Of a DNA stretch of 64,000 nucleotides, positions 58,403 to 64,000 are shown one piece after another. The stretch's first letter is position 1. Every line of letters begins with the position of its first letter. This DNA is from Flaveria trinervia. Lineage: Eukaryota; Streptophyta; Magnoliopsida; Asterales; Asteraceae. The DNA lies in assembly GCA_025506515.1 (NCBI GenBank), contig CM046454.1, forward strand, positions 64,877,345-64,941,344. The letters are read 5' to 3'. Both the position numbers and the translations under genes were made by a program. A model generated the notes under the pieces. That model was not told the origin of the DNA, ran no database searches, and saw only the letters and a program-made list of their open reading frames with translations.

Positions 58403-58786
58403 CCCAGCCCAAGTTTGCAAAATGGTGAGTTTAGTCCCTGCACTTAACCCTCGAGTTCCCTAAAATTTGTTTCGGTTGATTACGACCTTAAAATGTTCGT
58501 TATATTAAGGTTAAAAGCGTGTTTAATGGTAATTGATAGTCTAAAATGGTTTTATTAATGACAATGGTTGAAATTAAAAATGATATATTTGGTGGTAATG
58601 GTGATGAAATTTATAAAAGGTTTATGCTTAGCACACGTTCTCGGAGGAAGTACATGCACAAGAGAAAATAAAGCAGACATGATTCCTTAAAGCAGGAGTT
58701 CATGAAGAAGAGGAAGAATAATTAAAATAATTCTATGCTTATTTATTTCGTTCAACGGACCTTAAGGTGACGGATGTCACACACAT

Positions 58787-59469
58787 GAAGGCACACACAC
58801 TAACAAAACACACTCAACACACATACCCCACACACACACTCCACACACACACATACACACCAGATGAGAGACATACACCCTTAAACCCACATTATCCACA
58901 CTATAACTCATGTTTAAATACACACGCTCGCATTCATATATTAAACACACACATGCCGGATTACATACTTGATTCACACATGCACCAAACACACCTAAAC
59001 ACACACACAAACATACCGTCGAACACATACACTGTCGAACGCATACACACACTCATGATTTATACTTACACACACAACACATAAACACACACAATCTCAC
59101 CCATGGAACACATTCACACACACATATACACACACACTAAAACAACACACACCAGCACACACACTGAACACACACGCATACACACACACAATGCGCATAT
59201 ACATACACACACATTATACATACATGTATCATATGTATGCACATACACACATCGCATACACACACTGCACATATTGAACACACACACACACTGCACATTC
59301 ACACATACACATCGCGTACACACACGCATATACATATATATATACATTCACGTTCGCATACACGGTATATATACATACACCTATATACACATACGATAGT
59401 ACATACACACACATATATACATACGTGCATATGCAATCATACATATACATACATACAATACGCACGCAC

Positions 59470-59501
<32 letters not shown>

Positions 59502-59841
59502 GTATATATATATATGTCAAGCAAGAGTGCGGAACCGAACCAACGAAACGGAGCGAAACGGAACGAAACGACTTTCATGATGATCGGTTACCTGTGAATC
59601 GGCTGAACAACGAGACGTCAGCAACCGGCGGTGGCTAATGGTGGTGAGACGATAGTGGAATGGTGGCAAAATTGGTGGTGTGGTGACAGGGGGTTTCATG
59701 GCGGGAGGGTTGGGAATTAGGGTTGACCGAAACGATTTTGTATATATATATATCATATACATTTTAAACTTAGGAGCCTATACTTTAAATTAATTAATCT
59801 CTTAAGTTTTGTTAAATTACAGTTTAAACCCTGGACTTAAT

Positions 59842-59879
<38 letters not shown>

Positions 59880-60071
59880 TATTTACAAAACAAACCTAAA
59901 GATAAAATAAATTTTATATTATTAGCATCATTAAATATCAAGGTTGGCATGAAAAGGAGATACGACGAGATTCAGTTCGAAAATATATTATTACGCAAAA
60001 ATAATAAATGAGCGAAAAAGAATTAACGGCTTTTGAGTCAATTGACGGAGCTATTGGTGACGGATGTCATA
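58787..60071 (-). repeat. Gypsy-8 5' LTR, distal part
   Basis: It continues from ACACATGAAGGCACACAC and matches 48230-49674. It has CA-rich sequence (58780-59460), a TA run (59470-59516) and an AAT run (59838-59878) not found at that length in the other LTR. Confidence 0.92.
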
Positions 60072-60076
60072 GCAAT

Positions 60077-61185
60077 AAAAGGGCAAATAAAGGATTTGGA
60101 AGAAGATACAAATGGAGTTCTGAAATTCAAAGGAAGAACTTTGATACCAAATGATGTTATAATTAGAAAGATTATACTACAAGAAGCACATAAAATCAAG
60201 GTATTCCGTACATCTACGAAATAACAAGATGTACAAAGACTTGAAGAGTCAATACTCGTGGCCACGTCTGAAGAAATCAATTGGAGAATTTGTCGAAAAA
60301 TGTTATACTTGTTTAAGGGTAAAAGCTGAATATAAAAAACCCTCAAGATACTTGCAACAACAGGAAATCCTAGAATGGAAATGGGACCAGATAACCATTG
60401 ATTTTGTAACTAAACTACCAAGAACTTCAAATGGATATGACACCATTTGGGTTATAATTGATAGGTTAACCAAATCAACACATTTCCTACCAATTAGGAA
60501 AGATTATAAAATAGAAAAGTTAGCAAGGATTTATATAAGGAAATTGTATCCTGACATGGAATATCCATTAAATTATATCAGACAGAGATAGTAGATTCAC
60601 ATCCAGATTCTGGTAGACTTTATAAAAAGCTATAGGAACTTAGATAAGGTGAGTATAACATATCATCCACAGACGGATGGACAAAGTGAGAAGACAATTC
60701 AACTTTGGAAGATATGTTATGAGCTTGTGTATTGGATTTTGGTGGTAATTTGGATACACATCTTCCTTTAATAGAATTTTCCTATAATAAAAGTTATCAT
60801 TCAAGTATTGGAACAACCCTATTCAAAGCCTTGTATGGAAGGAAGTGTAGGTCACCCTTATACACGAATGAAATAGGGGACAGACAACTTACAGGTCCTG
60901 AGTTAATACAGGAAACATTAGATAACATCCTTGAAATTAATAATAAGTTGAAAGCTGACAGGGATCGACATATAAGTTATGCCGATAAAAGAAGAAAATT
61001 ATTGGAATTTGAAATTGTAGATAAGGTCTATTTAAAGGTATCACCCACAAAAGGCATTGTTCGATTCGAAAGAATGAATAAGATGAAACCTAGGTATGTT
61101 GGCCCATTTGAAATCACTGATAGAATTGGCTCGGTAGCATATAAGTTAGATCTACCTCAAGAATTAAGTGAAATACACAAGATTT
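60077..61185 (+). pseudogene. Gypsy-4 integrase, continued after Gypsy-8
   Basis: The frame resumes with KGQIKDLEEDTNGVLKFKGR. The zinc part is damaged (EAHKIKVFRTSTK, stop), then MYKDLKSQYSWPRLKKSIGE and CYTCLRVKAEYKKPS. The core has WDQITIDFVTKLPRTSNGYD, IDRLTKSTHFLPIRKD and YHPQTDGQSEKTIQ (60655-60710). The C-terminal part has FSYNKSYHSSIGTTLFKALY, YADKRRKLLEFEIVDKVYLK and PFEITDRIGSVAYKLDLP. It ends in SEIHKIL, where Copia-10 begins, so the chromodomain tail is not in the window. Confidence 0.9.
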
Positions 61186-61920
61186 TGTAGGTACATGTGT
61201 CCCTAGTTTCTGAACTTAATGTAATATGTCTTGAATGTCTTACACTTATGTAACGTTTAGGTACTTAATGAAATGAGAATGTTTGGTTGTGTTTCATAAT
61301 GTTTAATATTTTATTAATGAGTTATCTAACACATATTGACTAGATTATATAGGTTTGTGAGTGTTTGAATTGATATACATAATGTTATAATAATGAATAC
61401 ATTCAAAATTGGTTAAGTGAAGTTCTCATACGTCCGACTGGACCATGCGCCCCAACAGTGGTCATGCATTCGAATGGCCATGCGATTGAGTGTCCATGCG
61501 CCTAAATAGTCCATACGCCTGAACAACTTCATGCGACTGACTTAGTCGCACGACTGAACACCGAGTCGTGCGAATGGATCAACTGCATGACTCAATCGCA
61601 CAAATGAACCATGCTAATGGTTCAGTCTCTAGAATGAGGAACCCTAACCTATAAATACCACCTAATTCTTGGAAAAAAAGCATTGAATACACTTCGACTC
61701 CAAACTTACCCTAGCCGTCTAGAGACCTCTGAGAACCTACTCCAAGTTCTTAGAACGCACTAGATCAATTCCTAATCGATTCTTAACATTAGATTCAATA
61801 CATAATTGTTTCTACGTGCGTTCTCACTGATTGGATCGTCAATGAAATAGGATTTCGCACTATTTGGTTCGGTATACACGTTAATCAGTTAGTACAACGT
61901 CCGGTACACGATCCCTAACA
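61186..61920 (+). repeat. Copia-10 5' LTR
   Basis: It ends GATCCCTAACA before the primer site. TATAAATA lies at 61650-61657 as a good TATA box. The word tract 61430-61640 lies just upstream of it. Confidence 0.7.
61430..61640 (+). repeat. Copia-10 LTR tract of TCGCACGACT / CATGCGATTGAG words
   Basis: This is the same vocabulary as in LTR-9; GCATGACTCAATCGCAC (17 bases) is shared exactly between the two. Confidence 0.8.
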
Positions 61921-61922
61921 AA

Positions 61923-61932
61923 TATCAGAGCC
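61923..61932 (+). other. Copia-10 primer binding site
   Basis: TATCAGAGCC matches the Met-tRNA complement, but the usual TGG before it is AAA. Confidence 0.75.
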
Positions 61933-62139
61933 TTGGCTCTTGATTACGTGTTGATTCAATCGTTTTTTATACAAAAATTGTGTTTTTTCACGAACAAACG
62001 CAATCCTTTTGTGTCAAATGGTGTTGTAGACGTTTCTTGACCATAAAGTTTAGTTTTTCCGACATACGGCAATTAGGGTTTGTGAAAATTCGAGTATTAG
62101 CGGCCAAATCATGTTTAACCTATGAATTTTCAAACTTCA

Positions 62140-62395
62140 GCAGGTTCAGTTGCACGATTGGCTCAGTCACACGACTGAGTTCATTCGCATTCCCCAAACG
62201 CACGATTGGACTCATTCGTATCGTCATTCGTACGACTGAGAACCTATTCGGATAGTTCAACCACATTAGTTCATTCGGCCAACTTACTCATCCGCATTTG
62301 TTCAGTCACACGATTGAACCATTCGCCTAGCTCAATTGCCCGAATAGGCCCAGTCGCTTAACTACATTCGCACACATTAACAGTTTGTTTAATAG
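62140..62395 (+). repeat. Copia-10 leader tract of TCGCACGACT words
   Basis: This continues the vocabulary of the LTR tract. It also holds ACTCATCCGCATTTGT (62286-62301), which is identical to a word in the Copia-5 LTR (19480-19495). The rest of the leader (61933-62409) is non-coding. Confidence 0.8.
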
Positions 62396-62409
62396 TAAAG
62401 TTAAGTGAA

Positions 62410-64000
62410 ATGGAGGACGAGTTTTCAGCATACACAGCAAGTAGAGACACTCGTATTCAGAATCTACTGCTATTGGAGAACGAAGTAGGAATTCATAATA
62501 AATCCCTGAAGCTTATCACGTTAGACGACTACCCACAATGGAAGCAACGTTTCGAAATCTACTTAAATGGAGTAGATACAAACTTGTGGGAGGCTGTAGA
62601 GTCGGGGTACAACATGCCAGTAGGAGCTGACAGGGTCAAACTTACGTTAAGTGGTATGTCTGATGAACAGAAGGTGAAATAGAACGCTGAGAAGAAAGTC
62701 TATGCTTTGCTTACCCAGTCTATTCCGAAGGATATCTTCCATCAGTATTCAAAGTATACTCAAGCAAAGAAATTATGGGATGCGTTGGAGAAGAGGTATG
62801 ACAGAAATGCCTCACTCAAGGCAATTAAGGCCAAATCTTTGAAGAAGGAGTTTGATAACTTCTCTCCAATGGGAAAGGAAAGCCTGGATGACGTGATCGA
62901 CAGATTCTACCACTTGATGAGTGAAATGCACACTCATGGAGTAACTACGTCAATGGAGGATAAGGTATCCAACTTTGCAGAGGGATTACCAGAGAAATGG
63001 GCTTTCTTCGTTTCAAATCTCAGACAGAATGGGATGCTCTTGAGGTTAGATATAAATGACTTCATTCTGAAACTGAGAGAGGAGGAGCTTAAGATGAAGT
63101 ATAGAGCTCAAAAGGACAACTATGATCAGAATCCGGCGCTTTACAACTCGACTCCTCAGGCCAAGATATCTGGAGCACCACTGCAAACCGCCTTTGTCTC
63201 AAGTTCAGCAAGTCCAGCACAAGCATCGACCTCAAGGTCCGAAACATCAGGGTCGTCTGGTATCCAGTATATTATACCTGAGGCCAATGCAGCAAAATTG
63301 AAAACCGATAACTTCGGTAACGTGATTGTTGAGGTGGCCAGAGAACACATGGACCTCTTAGCTACTGTAGTCCACTTCTATGATGGACTAATTGCTGGAA
63401 AGATAGGAAATTGCTACCTGGCGGATAAGGATTATGAACAGGTGGATGAGATGGAGTTGGAACGGATGGATATAATGTGGGCTTTGGCAAGTGCTATCCG
63501 TCGAGCTACAAAGTTTGTAAAGAAGACCAGACAGAACTTGGTTGCAACCAAAGACACGACCTTTGGCGTTGACAAGTCAAAGGTCACCTGTTTCAATTGT
63601 GGTGAGAAGGGACACTTCAAACGGGAGTGTGTGAAGCCAAAGAAGACTGGTAACGACAATCCTTTCTCGTCCATAATTGTTAGGACAAAACCACATCTAG
63701 TAGTTCTACTTCATCAAAAAAGGACAGGACAGGACTGGAGTTTTCAGTTCGTCTCACCGGGAGAGTCCAACATAGCTAGTGTGGAGGACATAGATGACGA
63801 TTCTGCCAATGAGGGAGACATAGCAGTAGAGCTCGCGATGTCCAATTTTGAAGACACTGCACCTGTGGTCAACCGCTTGCCTGAAGAAAGAAAATCTACA
63901 TCAATGTCAAAATCACCTGAACCAGAGACAACAGATTCTGCTCATATGGTTGATTCCTCTTCAACATCTCAGGTAAGTACTACTGACCAGTTGTTTAATA
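62410..64000 (+). pseudogene. Copia-10 gag, one premature stop, continues past the window
   Basis: ATG at 62410 opens MEDEFSAYTASRDTRIQNLL. The frame stays open to the window end except for one TAG at 62680-62682 (codon 91, EQKVK*NAEKK). Gag core phrases are DDYPQWKQRFEIYLNG, YTQAKKLWDALEKRYDRNAS and SMEDKVSNFAEGLPEKWAFF. The zinc knuckle CFNCGEKGHFKREC is at 63591-63632. After it come serine-rich and acidic residues, probably leading to protease. It would form the particle and bind RNA. A small frame slip near 63680-63720 is possible. It is the best-preserved frame in the window. Confidence 0.88.

Larger units (their letters stand above)
56202..58781 (-). mobile_element. LTR-9: solo LTR of a chromovirus, inside the Gypsy-8 LTR
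   Basis: It starts (minus) TGTGACATCCGTCACCTTAA and ends GGGGGTGTGACA. CACAT flanks it directly on both sides (56197-56201 and 58782-58786), and there is no internal region. It is therefore a solo LTR left by recombination between two LTRs. Its ends resemble Gypsy-8, but the body differs, so it is a related family. It is 2,580 bp. Confidence 0.93.
61186..64000 (+). mobile_element. Copia-10: Copia element, cut by the right window edge
   Basis: One LTR, a primer site, a leader and most of gag are present. The 5' boundary is uncertain, between 61186 (TGTAGG) and 61196 (TGTGTCC), because the other LTR is not seen. It interrupts the Gypsy-4 integrase. Pol must lie to the right. Confidence 0.8.

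Overview
The window is plant nuclear DNA made almost entirely of nested LTR retrotransposons. I see no intact host gene, rRNA or tRNA gene. The Tekay/Del-like chromoviral Gypsy elements, the Copia elements with an extra reading frame after RNase H, the Met-tRNA primer sites and the AT-rich composition point to an angiosperm, most likely a eudicot. Asteraceae is my best guess, from recalled similarity only.

Layout, using my own element names. Copia-1 (1-4701, minus, runs off the left edge) sits in the 5' LTR of Copia-2, a small coding-free element (4702-18174). Copia-2 is split by Gypsy-3, a complete but decayed chromovirus (5740-17205, TSD ACTTT). Next comes Gypsy-4 (18242-61185, plus), whose 3' end is not seen. 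Its 5' LTR holds Copia-5 (19119-40464, TSD GCTAC), whose 3' LTR holds Copia-6 (27924-40284, minus). A Mutator-like element with a captured ARM-repeat gene fragment (42833-43826, 9-bp TSD) lies in the Gypsy-4 leader. Gypsy-8 (47008-60071, minus, TSD GCAAT) interrupts the Gypsy-4 pol gene, and the Gypsy-8 5' LTR holds solo LTR-9 (56202-58781, TSD CACAT). Copia-10 (61186 to the right edge) truncates the Gypsy-4 integrase and carries a gag frame with one stop codon.

Insertion order follows from the nesting: Copia-6 is younger than Copia-5, which is younger than Gypsy-4; LTR-9 is younger than Gypsy-8, which is younger than Gypsy-4; Gypsy-3 and Copia-1 are both younger than Copia-2. No element has an undamaged gag-pol, so none looks autonomous today. 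Many premature stops in Gypsy-3 fit C-to-T or G-to-A changes, as expected in methylated repeats.

The most interesting signals are these. (1) Paired donor-like and acceptor-like blocks lie at matching places in the LTRs of three chromovirus families, with a weaker version in a fourth, suggesting a leader intron of about 450-500 nt inside the LTR. (2) Two unlike Copia elements share a long frame after pol; Copia-5 has kept gag and this frame but lost all of pol. (3) A Pack-MULE carries part of a U-box/ARM-type gene. (4) LTRs, leaders and spacers hold tracts of short inverted 'words' (CATCCGCATTTG/CAAATGCGGATG, AATCGCACGACT, CTTCAG/AGTTGT), partly shared between unrelated families. (5) A 13-bp tandem array is about twice as long in one LTR of Copia-6 as in the other.
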